Shown here: positions 1 through 8,268 of the stretch, piece after piece
Numbering within the stretch: the first letter of the stretch is position 1
Layout of the letters: each line of letters starts with the position of its first letter
Position numbers and translations under genes: made by a program
Notes under the pieces: generated by a model
Told to the model about the DNA's origin: nothing
The model's database searches: none
What the model saw: the letters and a program-made list of their open reading frames with translations, nothing else
Assembly: GCF_014287355.1 (NCBI RefSeq)
Contig: NZ_JACOPE010000001.1
Location: 1,550,001 to 1,614,000, forward strand
Origin: Ruminococcus hominis
GTDB lineage: Bacteria > Bacillota > Clostridia > Lachnospirales > Lachnospiraceae
Direction: 5' to 3'
DNA: 64,000 bases

Positions 1-477
1 AACTCAATTTTACAAGGTCTTGATAAGTTATCTGAACCTGCTAAAAATGCAGGGATTTCATTGGTTGTACATTTGATCGCATTATTTATTATGTTAGTTG
101 TATTAAAATGGAATATCTATGCGTTAGTAGGAAGTAATATTGTTTTTGCAATTTGTATGTGCCTGCTCAATGCACGTGCAATTCATAAAGCATGTGATTA
201 TCGCCAGGAAATTGATAATACATTTGTCAAACCATTGATTGCAGCATTGATTATGGGTGCAGTTACGTATCTTGTACATTTCATTTTTGATCTTTTGGTT
301 GGAGGGCGTTTTGCTGCAACATGTATTGCAATTTTATTTGCAGTGATTGTTTATGCATTTGCATTATTAAAACTCGGGACATTGTCAAATGATGACATCC
401 GGGCATTACCACAGGGAGATAAGATTTTACATATTTGTAAAAAATTCCATCTGCTTCCAAAATATAGAATGTTATAA
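1..477 (+). CDS. MurJ/SpoVB-type polysaccharide flippase, C-terminal end (partial)
   Basis: The reading frame is open from the first base and stops at TAA 475-477, so only the last 158 residues are present. The visible part has four strongly hydrophobic segments, preceded by an N-S-I-L-Q-G-L stretch typical of the polysaccharide-biosynthesis/MATE-fold exporters (SpoVB, MurJ relatives). Such proteins flip lipid-linked wall precursors across the membrane; in spore formers SpoVB acts in cortex synthesis. Family membership is inferred from the C-terminal third only, so the exact subfamily stays open. It is followed 57 bases later by a small membrane-anchored gene on the same strand. Confidence 0.75.
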   Translation, partial: NSILQGLDKLSEPAKNAGISLVVHLIALFIMLVVLKWNIYALVGSNIVFAICMCLLNARAIHKACDYRQEIDNTFVKPLIAALIMGAVTYLVHFIFDLLVGGRFAATCIAILFAVIVYAFALLKLGTLSNDDIRALPQGDKILHICKKFHLLPKYRML

Positions 478-499
478 ATTTAACTGAATAAGAAATAAA

Positions 500-562
500 A
501 AGAAGCCAATACTATATAAAAAAGGAGAGATCCTATGAGAAAATATTTTATTGGCTTTTTTT
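500..562 (+). promoter_or_regulatory. inverted repeat enclosing the ribosome-binding site and start of the BofC-like gene
   Basis: The arm 504-511 (agccaata) is complementary to 549-556 (tattggct), with weaker A-T/G-T extension outward, and is followed directly by a run of T. The loop carries the AAGGAGAG ribosome-binding site and the ATG at 535. The shape resembles an intrinsic terminator placed over a translation start. The 37-base loop makes it less stable than a classical terminator, and the T run also encodes phenylalanines of the membrane anchor, so it may be coincidence. Confidence 0.3.
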
Positions 563-906
563 CTATTATTTTAATAGTATTTAGTGTAATTACAGTAGGA
601 TATCAATTGACTTATAAGTATACGAATACAAAAGCTCAACAGAGTAAGGAACAGATGCTGACAGAACGTATTGAAAAATCAGGAAGCATCAGCACAAAAG
701 GGGATGCAGTAAAAAATAACGGGTATTATATTTCTTCCCTGCAAGGATATATTGTCGTATATTGTGATGACCATAAAACGGTATATGAAGTAACCGATAT
801 TCCGATAAATTCACTTCCTAAAGATATACAGGAAAAAGTAATGAATTCAATGTATATTGAAAGTGCAGAGGAGTTATATCAATTTTTAGAAAACTATTCA
901 AGCTGA
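535..906 (+). CDS. membrane-anchored protein with BofC C-terminal-like domain
   Basis: 123 residues. Residues 5-25 form one hydrophobic segment, a membrane anchor or uncleaved signal. A polar linker (30-60) leads to a compact domain from about residue 63 to the end, with the pattern G-Y-I-V-V-Y, T-V-Y-E, I-P-I-N-S-L-P and S-A-E-E-L-Y-x-F-L-E-N-Y. That resembles the C-terminal domain of BofC, the forespore-secreted checkpoint protein that restrains SpoIVB in Bacillus. The BofC N-terminal domain is missing, so this is a family-level resemblance and not an assignment of function. A strong ribosome-binding site (aaggagag) lies seven bases before ATG 535. Confidence 0.6.
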   Translation: MRKYFIGFFSIILIVFSVITVGYQLTYKYTNTKAQQSKEQMLTERIEKSGSISTKGDAVKNNGYYISSLQGYIVVYCDDHKTVYEVTDIPINSLPKDIQEKVMNSMYIESAEELYQFLENYSS

Positions 907-1008
907 GAGTAGAGAATTTTGGCAGACGGGTAGACGAAATAAAAAAAATAGTGTAGTATAGTTATGTTTACGAGAAATTTACATGGAAAAGTAAAGTGAG
1001 GAATTACA

Positions 1009-1230
1009 ATGGATGAGCGAAAGATAGCAAGAATTAATGAATTATATAGAAAATCAAAAGCAGAAGGACTGACAGAATCCGAGAAAAAAGAACAGAAACT
1101 TTTACGACAGGAGTATCTGGAAAGTATTCGCGGTAACCTGCGCAGCCAGTTAAATAATATCGATATCAAGGAAAAAGATGGAAGTATCATAAACCTTGGT
1201 GAAAAATACGGAAGAAAAATTGGAAACTAG
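1009..1230 (+). CDS. DUF896 family protein (YnzC-like)
   Basis: 73 residues, with the family signature R-I-N-E-L-x-x-K-x-K near the start, then L-T-E-x-E-x-x-E-x-x-x-L-R-x-E-Y-L and I-R-G-N-L-R-x-Q-L. The protein should be a short two-helix hairpin in the cytoplasm. Bacillus YnzC sits in an SOS operon with lexA/yneA; here the gene is 30 kb from lexA and no LexA box is visible upstream. Biochemical role unknown. The ribosome-binding site (aaagtgagga) is acceptable and the DUF4250 gene follows after 16 bases. Confidence 0.8.
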   Translation: MDERKIARINELYRKSKAEGLTESEKKEQKLLRQEYLESIRGNLRSQLNNIDIKEKDGSIINLGEKYGRKIGN

Positions 1231-1246
1231 GAAGGGTGTTTGAATT

Positions 1247-1429
1247 ATGTTAAATGGACTTCCGGGGGATCCGGTTATGTTGTTAAGTGTCGTAAATACA
1301 AAATTACGAGATCAATATCACGACCTAAATGTATTGTGTGATGATATGAATGTTGCAAAAGAAGAGATAGAATCAAAATTAAATGCGATTGATTATTTCT
1401 ATGATAGTAACCGTAATCAATTTGTTTAA
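1247..1429 (+). CDS. DUF4250 domain-containing small protein
   Basis: 60 residues, beginning with L-P-x-D-P-V-M-L-L-S-V-V-N-x-K-L-R and ending with Y-D-x-x-x-N-Q-F. This matches the small DUF4250 family of Clostridia as I remember it. No membrane segment and no known function. It lies 16 bases after the DUF896 gene and is the last gene before a terminator hairpin, so the two probably share a transcript. GAAGGG precedes the ATG at a normal distance. Confidence 0.75.
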   Translation: MLNGLPGDPVMLLSVVNTKLRDQYHDLNVLCDDMNVAKEEIESKLNAIDYFYDSNRNQFV

Positions 1430-1441
1430 TGATAGGACAAA

Positions 1442-1482
1442 GGCAGGTTTGCGAAAAGTTATTTCGTAAGCCTGCCGTTTTA
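1442..1482 (+). terminator. intrinsic terminator after the DUF896-DUF4250 pair
   Basis: Arm 1442-1456 pairs with 1462-1476 (GGCAGG against CCTGCC at the base, G-T wobbles in the middle, GAAA/TTTC near a short loop). It is followed by gttttat. Confidence 0.8.
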
Positions 1483-1498
1483 TATATTAGAAAAGCAG

Positions 1499-1527
1499 TT
1501 GAAAAAAAACATTTTGTAACGTATAAT
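1499..1527 (+). promoter_or_regulatory. sigma-A type promoter for miaB
   Basis: TTGAAA at 1499-1504, a 17-base spacer and TATAAT at 1522-1527, 39 bases before the miaB start. It lies directly after the preceding terminator. Confidence 0.75.
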
Positions 1528-1566
1528 ATAATATCGTCTTAATATTGAAAGGAACATTGGAAAACG

Positions 1567-3036
1567 ATGGAATATAATAACAATAAAGAAATAGAAAAAA
1601 TATTAGAAGAGATTGATATAAGTGAAGAAGCACCAATTGAAGAGCCTATGCGCCAGTATTATTTTATCAAAAAAGGGAGAGCGTATGTTGCCGAGTTGAG
1701 CGAAAAATTAGATCGCCCTCTTTATGTCTGTGTAAACACTTTTGGTTGTCAGATGAACGCGAAAGACTCTGAAAAATTGCTTGGTATTCTTGAACAGATG
1801 GGTTATAAAGAAGAAACAGATGAAAATAAAGCAGATTTTGTTATTTATAATACCTGTACTGTTCGTGAAAATGCGAATCTGCGTGTTTATGGACGTCTTG
1901 GACAGCTTAACCGCATTAAAAAGAAGAACCCACATATGATGATTGGATTATGCGGATGCATGATGCAGGAACCGGAAGTTGTAGAAAAGTTAAAGAAGAG
2001 TTACAGATTTGTTGATCTGATTTTTGGAACCCATAATATTTATAAATTTGCAGAACTGATTGTAACATGCTTTGAATCAGAACGTATGGTGATCGATATC
2101 TGGAAGGATACGGATAAAATTGTTGAAGATTTGCCGACAGATCGTAAGTATTCATTCAAATCTGGTGTAAATATTATGTTTGGCTGTAATAATTTCTGCA
2201 GCTATTGTATTGTACCTTATGTGCGTGGACGAGAAAGAAGCCGTAATCCGAAAGATATTATTCGAGAGATAGAGAAGCTGGTTGCTGATGGAGTAGTAGA
2301 AGTCATGCTTCTTGGACAAAATGTAAATTCATACGGGAAAAATCTGGATGAGCCAATGACATTTGCTCAACTTTTACAGGAGATTGAAAAAATAGAAGGG
2401 CTTGAACGTATCCGTTTTATGACCTCCCATCCAAAGGATTTATCAGATGAACTGATTGAAGTAATGGCACATTCAAAAAAAATCTGTAAACACCTTCATT
2501 TACCGGTTCAATCAGGAAGTACAGATATCTTAAAGAAGATGAATAGAAGGTATACAAAAGAACAGTATTTATTACTGGTAGAGAAAATCAAAAAGGCAAT
2601 TCCGGATATTTCACTTACAACAGATATTATTGTTGGATTTCCGGGAGAGACAGAAGAAGATTTTCAGGAAACGTTGGATGTAGTACGTAAGGTGCGCTAT
2701 GACAGTGCCTTTACATTCCAATATTCAAAGCGTACAGGAACTCCTGCTGCCGTACTTGAAGACCAGATTTCACCGGAGGTCATGAAAGATCGTTTTGATC
2801 GTCTGTTAAAAGAAGTCCAGACAATCTCAGCAGAAGTGTGCAGTGTACATAAAGGAACGATACAGCGTGTTCTTGTTGAAACCAAAAATGATCATGACGA
2901 GCATCTGGTGACAGGTCGTATGAGCAACAATCTGCTTGTTCATTTTCCGGGAGATGCTTCATTGATTGGAAAATTAGTTGATGTTGAACTCAAAGAATGT
3001 CATGGATTTTATTATATGGGAGAAATCGTTTCTTAA
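1567..3036 (+). CDS. miaB: tRNA-2-methylthio-N6-dimethylallyladenosine synthase MiaB
   Basis: 489 residues. MiaB is a radical-SAM methylthiotransferase that adds the 2-methylthio group to i6A37 of tRNAs reading UNN codons. The N-terminal UPF0004 domain carries the auxiliary-cluster cysteines C61 (T-F-G-C-Q-M-N), C97 (Y-N-T-C-T-V-R-E) and C131 (L-C-G-C-M). The radical-SAM motif F-G-C-N-N-F-C-S-Y-C gives C207, C211 and C214. The last 70 residues match a TRAM RNA-binding domain. About 40 extra residues precede the first domain, as is common in Firmicutes. The prenyl group it acts on is made by MiaA, encoded 5 kb downstream. Confidence 0.96.
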   Translation: MEYNNNKEIEKILEEIDISEEAPIEEPMRQYYFIKKGRAYVAELSEKLDRPLYVCVNTFGCQMNAKDSEKLLGILEQMGYKEETDENKADFVIYNTCTVRENANLRVYGRLGQLNRIKKKNPHMMIGLCGCMMQEPEVVEKLKKSYRFVDLIFGTHNIYKFAELIVTCFESERMVIDIWKDTDKIVEDLPTDRKYSFKSGVNIMFGCNNFCSYCIVPYVRGRERSRNPKDIIREIEKLVADGVVEVMLLGQNVNSYGKNLDEPMTFAQLLQEIEKIEGLERIRFMTSHPKDLSDELIEVMAHSKKICKHLHLPVQSGSTDILKKMNRRYTKEQYLLLVEKIKKAIPDISLTTDIIVGFPGETEEDFQETLDVVRKVRYDSAFTFQYSKRTGTPAAVLEDQISPEVMKDRFDRLLKEVQTISAEVCSVHKGTIQRVLVETKNDHDEHLVTGRMSNNLLVHFPGDASLIGKLVDVELKECHGFYYMGEIVS

Positions 3037-3065
3037 GAAAAAATTTTTCGGGCAATATTTTTACC

Positions 3066-3111
3066 AAAAACGTCCAAACTATGTAGCAAAACTATATAGG
3101 AGGACGTTTTT
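3066..3111 (+). promoter_or_regulatory. long hairpin overlapping the ribosome-binding site of the next gene, possible terminator/attenuator
   Basis: Arms 3066-3075 (aaaaacgtcc) and 3102-3111 (ggacgttttt) are exact complements. Inside them, 3079-3086 (ctatgtag) pairs with 3092-3099 (ctatatag) around a five-base loop. The ribosome-binding site AGGAGG (3098-3103) lies within the 3' strand and ATG 3114 follows two bases after the T run. It looks like an intrinsic terminator of miaB that also hides the ribosome-binding site of the downstream gene. Confidence 0.6.
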
Positions 3112-3113
3112 GC

Positions 3114-3530
3114 ATGAAAAGATTAAAAGAATATACTGGATTGTGGGCTTTAGGCGGAATGTTATATTATGGAATAGAAGTAATTTTTCGAGGTTTTTCA
3201 CATTGGTCTATGTTTGTGCTGGGAGGAATCTGCATGATGTTTTGTGGGCAGCAGGGAGTGTGGACAAAGTGGGAGGACCCATTGTGGATGCAGGTAGTAA
3301 GATGTTCAATCTTTGTTACAGCAGGAGAATTTATTACAGGAATTATTGTAAATAAATGGTTGAAGCTGAATGTATGGGATTATTCGGATCAGCCGTTTCA
3401 TCTTCTTGGACAAATTTGTTTTGCATTCATTATTTTATTTTCCGGGTTATGCGTGATAGCGATTTATTTATCAGCGTATTTTTTACACTTTATTTGTGGT
3501 GAAAAAAAACCACATATCCATGTTTTATAA
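3114..3530 (+). CDS. small membrane protein, putative ABC-transporter type IV (CmpB-like) family
   Basis: 138 residues with four hydrophobic segments and the block G-E-F-I-T-G followed by W-D-Y-S and G-Q-I-C-F. That block is characteristic of the PF06541-type putative ABC-transporter permease family of Firmicutes. Substrate and partner ATPase are unknown, and no ABC ATPase gene lies nearby. The ATG at 3114 is chosen because AGGAGG sits ten bases upstream; that site is inside the hairpin described separately, so expression may be structure-controlled. The gene sits between miaB and mutS. Confidence 0.7.
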   Translation: MKRLKEYTGLWALGGMLYYGIEVIFRGFSHWSMFVLGGICMMFCGQQGVWTKWEDPLWMQVVRCSIFVTAGEFITGIIVNKWLKLNVWDYSDQPFHLLGQICFAFIILFSGLCVIAIYLSAYFLHFICGEKKPHIHVL

Positions 3531-3605
3531 AAAGTCGAAAAATGTTATAATAAATTGGATTTCTTTTGAGATACATTAATTTGAATTGAAAGGATGGCGT
3601 AATAA

Positions 3606-6257
3606 GTGGCTGAAATGACACCGATGATGCAGCAATATATGGAGACAAAGTCTCAATATCCGGACTGCATTTTATTTTATAGATTAGGTGATTTCTATGA
3701 GATGTTTTTTGATGATGCATTGACTGCATCCAAAGAATTAGAAATCACATTGACAGGAAAGAATTGTGGGATGGAAGAACGTGCACCAATGTGCGGAGTT
3801 CCTTATCACGCAGTAGATGGATATTTGACAAAATTAGTATCTAAAGGATATAAAGTAGCAATCTGTGAGCAGGTTGAGGATCCAAAACAGGCAAAAGGTA
3901 TTGTGAAGCGTGAAGTAGTGCGAATTGTAACACCTGGAACTATTTTGGATGCAGCCGCAATTGACGAGAGCAAGAATAATTATATTATGTGTATTGTATA
4001 CATTGCGGATCGCTATGGATTGTCAGTTGCAGATGTAACTACCGGAGATTATTTTGTGACAGAACTGCCGGACGGACAAAAATTAAAAGATGAAATTTTT
4101 AAATTTATGCCGTCAGAAATTATTTGCAATGAATCATTCTATATGAGTGGAATGGATCTTGAAGATATGAAAAATCGACTTGGAATTACAATTTATTCAT
4201 TGGAATCATGGTATTTTGATGATGAAATTTGTAAATCTAAATTAATGGAACATTTCAAGGTGTCTTCGCTGCAAGGACTTGGACTTTCGGATTATGATTG
4301 TGGAGTGATCAGTGCGGGGGCACTGCTTCAATATTTATTGGAAACACAAAAAAATGATCTGTCCCATATGACACATATCACACCGTATACGACCGGAAAA
4401 TATATGATGCTGGATAGTTCTACAAGACGGAATCTGGAGTTATGTGAAACTTTACGTGAGAAACAAAAAAGAGGCTCCTTATTATGGGTATTGGATAAAA
4501 CCAAAACAGCTATGGGTGCTAGAACATTACGAAAATATATTGAACAACCGTTGATTGAGCGTACCGAAATAGAACGTCGTCTGGATGCTGTTACAGAATT
4601 AAAAGAAGAGGCTATTTCCAGAGAAGAGATCAGAGAGTATTTATCTCCTGTATATGACTTAGAAAGATTGATTACAAGAATTACGTATGGCTCAGCCAAT
4701 CCGCGAGATCTTACTGCTTTTTCAACATCATTGGAAATGCTGCCGGCTATCCATTATATATTAGAAGATATGAAATCCGACTTGTTATGTGAGATTTGTA
4801 AAGAAATGGATACGCTGGAGGATTTATGTTCCCTTGTAAAATCAGCAATTGCACAAGAACCACCAATTGCTATGAAAGAAGGAAATATTATACGCGATGG
4901 CTACAGCGAGGAAGTAGATACACTTCGTCGTGCAAAATCGGATGGAAAAACATGGCTTGCGAAACTGGAAGAGCAGGAACGTGAAAAGACAGGAATTAAA
5001 AACCTAAAGATTAAATATAACAAAGTGTTTGGATATTATTTGGAAGTAACAAATTCTTATAAAGAGCTTGTGCCGGAATATTATACCCGTAAACAGACAC
5101 TGGCAAATTCGGAAAGATATATTACATCTGAATTAAAAGAACTGGAAGACACTATTTTAGGTGCAGAAGATAAACTTTATGCACTGGAATATGAATTATA
5201 TTGTACTGTTCGAGATACGATTGCAGGAGAAGTTATCCGAATTCAGAAAACAGCGAAAGCCGTTGCAGCATTGGATGTGTTTACATCACTTGCACTTGTT
5301 GCAGAACGCAATAACTATATCCGCCCTACAATCAATGTTCAGGGAAAAATTGATATTAAAGATGGGCGACATCCAGTTGTAGAGCAGATGATTCCAAATG
5401 GCTCATTTATTTGCAATGATACCGTGCTGGATGATAAAAAGCAGAGGATTTCTATTATTACAGGTCCGAATATGGCTGGTAAATCTACATATATGAGACA
5501 AGTTGCCCTTATTGTGCTGATGGCACAGCTTGGCTCTTATGTGCCTGCTTCTAAAGCAAACATTGGACTTGTGGATCGTATTTTTACCAGAGTCGGAGCC
5601 TCAGATGATCTTGCATCAGGACAAAGTACATTTATGGTAGAGATGACGGAAGTAGCTAATATTTTACGAAATGCTACAAGTAAGAGTCTGCTTGTATTGG
5701 ATGAAATTGGTCGAGGAACAAGTACATTTGACGGCCTTTCTATTGCATGGGCAGTTGTAGAATATATCAGTGATGCAAAATTACTTGGCGCGAAAACATT
5801 ATTTGCAACACATTATCATGAGCTAACAGAGTTAGAAGGAAAAATCAACAATGTAAACAATTATTGTATCGCGGTGAAAGAAAAGGGTGATGATATCGTA
5901 TTTTTGCGAAAGATTGTAAAAGGCGGAGCAGACAAGAGTTATGGTATTCAGGTAGCAAAACTGGCAGGAGTTCCGGATATTGTAATCAATCGAGCAAAAG
6001 AAATCGTAGAGGAACTGGCGGATGAAGATATTACTTCACGTGTCAGTGAAATTGCTTCCAGAGAGGCTGAAGCAAAGAAAAAAACAAAGTCTAAAAAATA
6101 TGATGAAGTAGATATTGCACAGTTTTCTTTATTCGATACAGTAAAAGACGATGATGTTCTTGAAGAACTGAAATCTATTGATGTAGGTAATCTGACTCCA
6201 ATCGATGCCTTAAATACCATTTACAGACTTCAGAACAAATTAAAAAATCGCTGGTAA
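3606..6257 (+). CDS. mutS: DNA mismatch repair ATPase MutS
   Basis: 883 residues. MutS recognises mismatches and recruits MutL. The mismatch-binding F-Y-E (residues 30-32) is in the N-terminal domain, and the Walker A G-P-N-M-A-G-K-S-T starts near residue 620, followed by the ABC-type D-E-I-G-R-G-T-S-T-F-D-G segment and T-H-Y-H-E-L. The C-terminus ends with the short helical region after about residue 830. The start is GTG 3606 with AAAGGA 11 bases upstream; ATG 3615 is an alternative. The mutL gene begins 12 bases after the stop, so the two are co-transcribed. Confidence 0.97.
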   Translation: MAEMTPMMQQYMETKSQYPDCILFYRLGDFYEMFFDDALTASKELEITLTGKNCGMEERAPMCGVPYHAVDGYLTKLVSKGYKVAICEQVEDPKQAKGIVKREVVRIVTPGTILDAAAIDESKNNYIMCIVYIADRYGLSVADVTTGDYFVTELPDGQKLKDEIFKFMPSEIICNESFYMSGMDLEDMKNRLGITIYSLESWYFDDEICKSKLMEHFKVSSLQGLGLSDYDCGVISAGALLQYLLETQKNDLSHMTHITPYTTGKYMMLDSSTRRNLELCETLREKQKRGSLLWVLDKTKTAMGARTLRKYIEQPLIERTEIERRLDAVTELKEEAISREEIREYLSPVYDLERLITRITYGSANPRDLTAFSTSLEMLPAIHYILEDMKSDLLCEICKEMDTLEDLCSLVKSAIAQEPPIAMKEGNIIRDGYSEEVDTLRRAKSDGKTWLAKLEEQEREKTGIKNLKIKYNKVFGYYLEVTNSYKELVPEYYTRKQTLANSERYITSELKELEDTILGAEDKLYALEYELYCTVRDTIAGEVIRIQKTAKAVAALDVFTSLALVAERNNYIRPTINVQGKIDIKDGRHPVVEQMIPNGSFICNDTVLDDKKQRISIITGPNMAGKSTYMRQVALIVLMAQLGSYVPASKANIGLVDRIFTRVGASDDLASGQSTFMVEMTEVANILRNATSKSLLVLDEIGRGTSTFDGLSIAWAVVEYISDAKLLGAKTLFATHYHELTELEGKINNVNNYCIAVKEKGDDIVFLRKIVKGGADKSYGIQVAKLAGVPDIVINRAKEIVEELADEDITSRVSEIASREAEAKKKTKSKKYDEVDIAQFSLFDTVKDDDVLEELKSIDVGNLTPIDALNTIYRLQNKLKNRW

Positions 6258-6269
6258 AAGGAGTACATA

Positions 6270-8267
6270 ATGCAGCATATTCAAGTATTAGATCAGGTTA
6301 CAATTGATAAAATTGCCGCTGGGGAAGTGATTGAACGACCGGCTTCTATTGTGAAAGAACTTGTAGAAAATGCGATTGATGCCGGAGCAACACATGTTAC
6401 AATTGAGATCGAAGAAGGTGGAATCTCATTGATCCGTATTACCGATGACGGAAGTGGTATTATGAAAGAAGATATCCGCAATGCATTTTTGCGTCATTCT
6501 ACAAGTAAGATCCGTAATGTGGAGGATTTGCTTCACATTACATCTCTTGGATTTAGAGGAGAGGCATTATCAAGCATTGCGGCAGTTACAAAGGTGGAAG
6601 TAATCACAAAAACAAAAGAGGCTATACTTGGAACAAGATATGTAATTGAAGGCGGACAAGAACTTTCATTAGATGAAGCCGGATCTTCTGACGGAACAAC
6701 TTTTATAATAAGACAGTTATTCTATAATGTCCCTGCAAGACGCAAATTTTTAAAAACTGCAATGACAGAAGCGGGACATGTACAAGATTTGTTAATACGA
6801 TTGGCATTATCTCATCCGGAAGTTGCATTTCGATTTTTAAATAATAATCAAGAGAAGCTTAGAACTTCCGGAAGCGGAAAATTAAAGGATGTGATCTATA
6901 ATATTTATGGACGTGATGTTGCATCTAATTTACTGGAATTGGATTATCGGCAAGGAGGCATTCATATTACCGGGTATCTTGGGAAACCTTTGATCACAAG
7001 AGGAAATCGTAATTTTGAGACATTTTTTGTGAACGGACGTTATGTAAAAAGTACGATGATCTCAAGAGCTGTTGAAGATGCGTATAAAGATTTCATGATG
7101 CAACATAAATTTCCATTTGTAGTATTGCATTTCCAGGTGGATACAGAAACAGTAGATGTAAATGTGCATCCGACAAAGATGGAACTTCGTTTTCAAAATC
7201 AACAAGAAGTATATAAAACCGTATTTGAAGCAATACATCGACAATTATTAGAACCGGAATTGATTCCACAGGTGGAAGTTCCAGAACCATTGACATCGCC
7301 TGTTCAGGAAAAAAAGAAGACTCCGTCACCGGATCTTAAACTTGTAAGACGAGCAATCCCATCCGATTCAAAGGAAGCTTCAGTTTCGATTGCGACAACA
7401 CCGAGAGATTCTGCGGCACAGACAGTGCCAGAGCCGGTGAAAGAGGAACCTCATAACGAGGATTACTTTATCCGTAAAATGAGAGAGCGTGTTATGTCTT
7501 ATCATAATCGGAATTCTTCAGCAGAGGTGAAAGATCAGAAAAAGATTTTCAGACCGGAAGAACAGAAAAAACGGATACAGACTTCGGTTCGTGAAGCTAC
7601 AACATATAAGATAAATGAGACACCGGTAGTCCAGAAACCAGAGCAACTGAATTTATTTGAAGAAAAGTTATTAAAACGGGAGGTCCGGGCAGAGTATCGT
7701 CTGATTGGACAAGTATTTGATACCTACTGGCTTGTTCAATTTCAGGATAATCTTTATATTATAGACCAGCATGCCGCTCATGAACGTGTTTTATATGAAC
7801 GGACTTTAAAAGAAATGAAAAACCGGGAGTTTACCTCACAGTATTTAAGTCCTCCGATCATACTGACACTTTCTATGCAGGAAGCAGAACTGCTTAAGAC
7901 ACATAAAGAACGTTTTGAGCGTATAGGTTTTGAAATCGAGCCGTTCGGGGGCGAGGAATATGCGATACGTGCGGTTCCTGCAAATTTATTTAGCATTGCA
8001 AAAAAAGAGCTTTTTATGGAAATGCTGGACAATCTGGCAGATGGTCTTAGCACCAATATGACACCGGATATCATTGATGAAAAAGTAGCATCTATGTCAT
8101 GTAAAGCGGCTGTAAAAGGAAATAACCGATTATCAGCACAAGAAGTTGACGCATTAATCGGTGAACTATTAGAATTGGAGAATCCGTATCATTGTCCACA
8201 TGGTCGTCCTACGATTATTGCAATGTCAAAAAAAGAATTGGAGAAAAAATTCAAGAGGATTGTATAA
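6270..8267 (+). CDS. mutL: DNA mismatch repair protein MutL (endonuclease type)
   Basis: 665 residues. The N-terminal GHKL ATPase shows E-N-A-I-D-A-G, D-D-G-S-G-I and G-F-R-G-E-A-L. A charged linker runs from about 330 to 470. The C-terminal dimerisation domain contains D-Q-H-A-A-H-E-R-V-L-Y-E near residues 499-510, the DQHA(X)2E(X)4E nicking-endonuclease motif found where MutH is absent. C-P-H-G-R-P near the end is the second metal-binding motif. Ribosome-binding site aaaggag. The next gene, miaA, starts one base after the stop. Confidence 0.97.
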   Translation: MQHIQVLDQVTIDKIAAGEVIERPASIVKELVENAIDAGATHVTIEIEEGGISLIRITDDGSGIMKEDIRNAFLRHSTSKIRNVEDLLHITSLGFRGEALSSIAAVTKVEVITKTKEAILGTRYVIEGGQELSLDEAGSSDGTTFIIRQLFYNVPARRKFLKTAMTEAGHVQDLLIRLALSHPEVAFRFLNNNQEKLRTSGSGKLKDVIYNIYGRDVASNLLELDYRQGGIHITGYLGKPLITRGNRNFETFFVNGRYVKSTMISRAVEDAYKDFMMQHKFPFVVLHFQVDTETVDVNVHPTKMELRFQNQQEVYKTVFEAIHRQLLEPELIPQVEVPEPLTSPVQEKKKTPSPDLKLVRRAIPSDSKEASVSIATTPRDSAAQTVPEPVKEEPHNEDYFIRKMRERVMSYHNRNSSAEVKDQKKIFRPEEQKKRIQTSVREATTYKINETPVVQKPEQLNLFEEKLLKREVRAEYRLIGQVFDTYWLVQFQDNLYIIDQHAAHERVLYERTLKEMKNREFTSQYLSPPIILTLSMQEAELLKTHKERFERIGFEIEPFGGEEYAIRAVPANLFSIAKKELFMEMLDNLADGLSTNMTPDIIDEKVASMSCKAAVKGNNRLSAQEVDALIGELLELENPYHCPHGRPTIIAMSKKELEKKFKRIV

Positions 8268-8268
8268 T

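Noticed and set aside
894..1190. Minus-strand open frame of 98 codons opposite the DUF896 gene
   Set aside because: It is antisense to a recognised family gene and shows no family features or ribosome-binding site.
2978..3355. Open frame of 125 codons overlapping the miaB end
   Set aside because: It runs through the terminator-like hairpin and most of the CmpB-like gene in another frame, with no ribosome-binding site and poor composition. It is a shadow frame.
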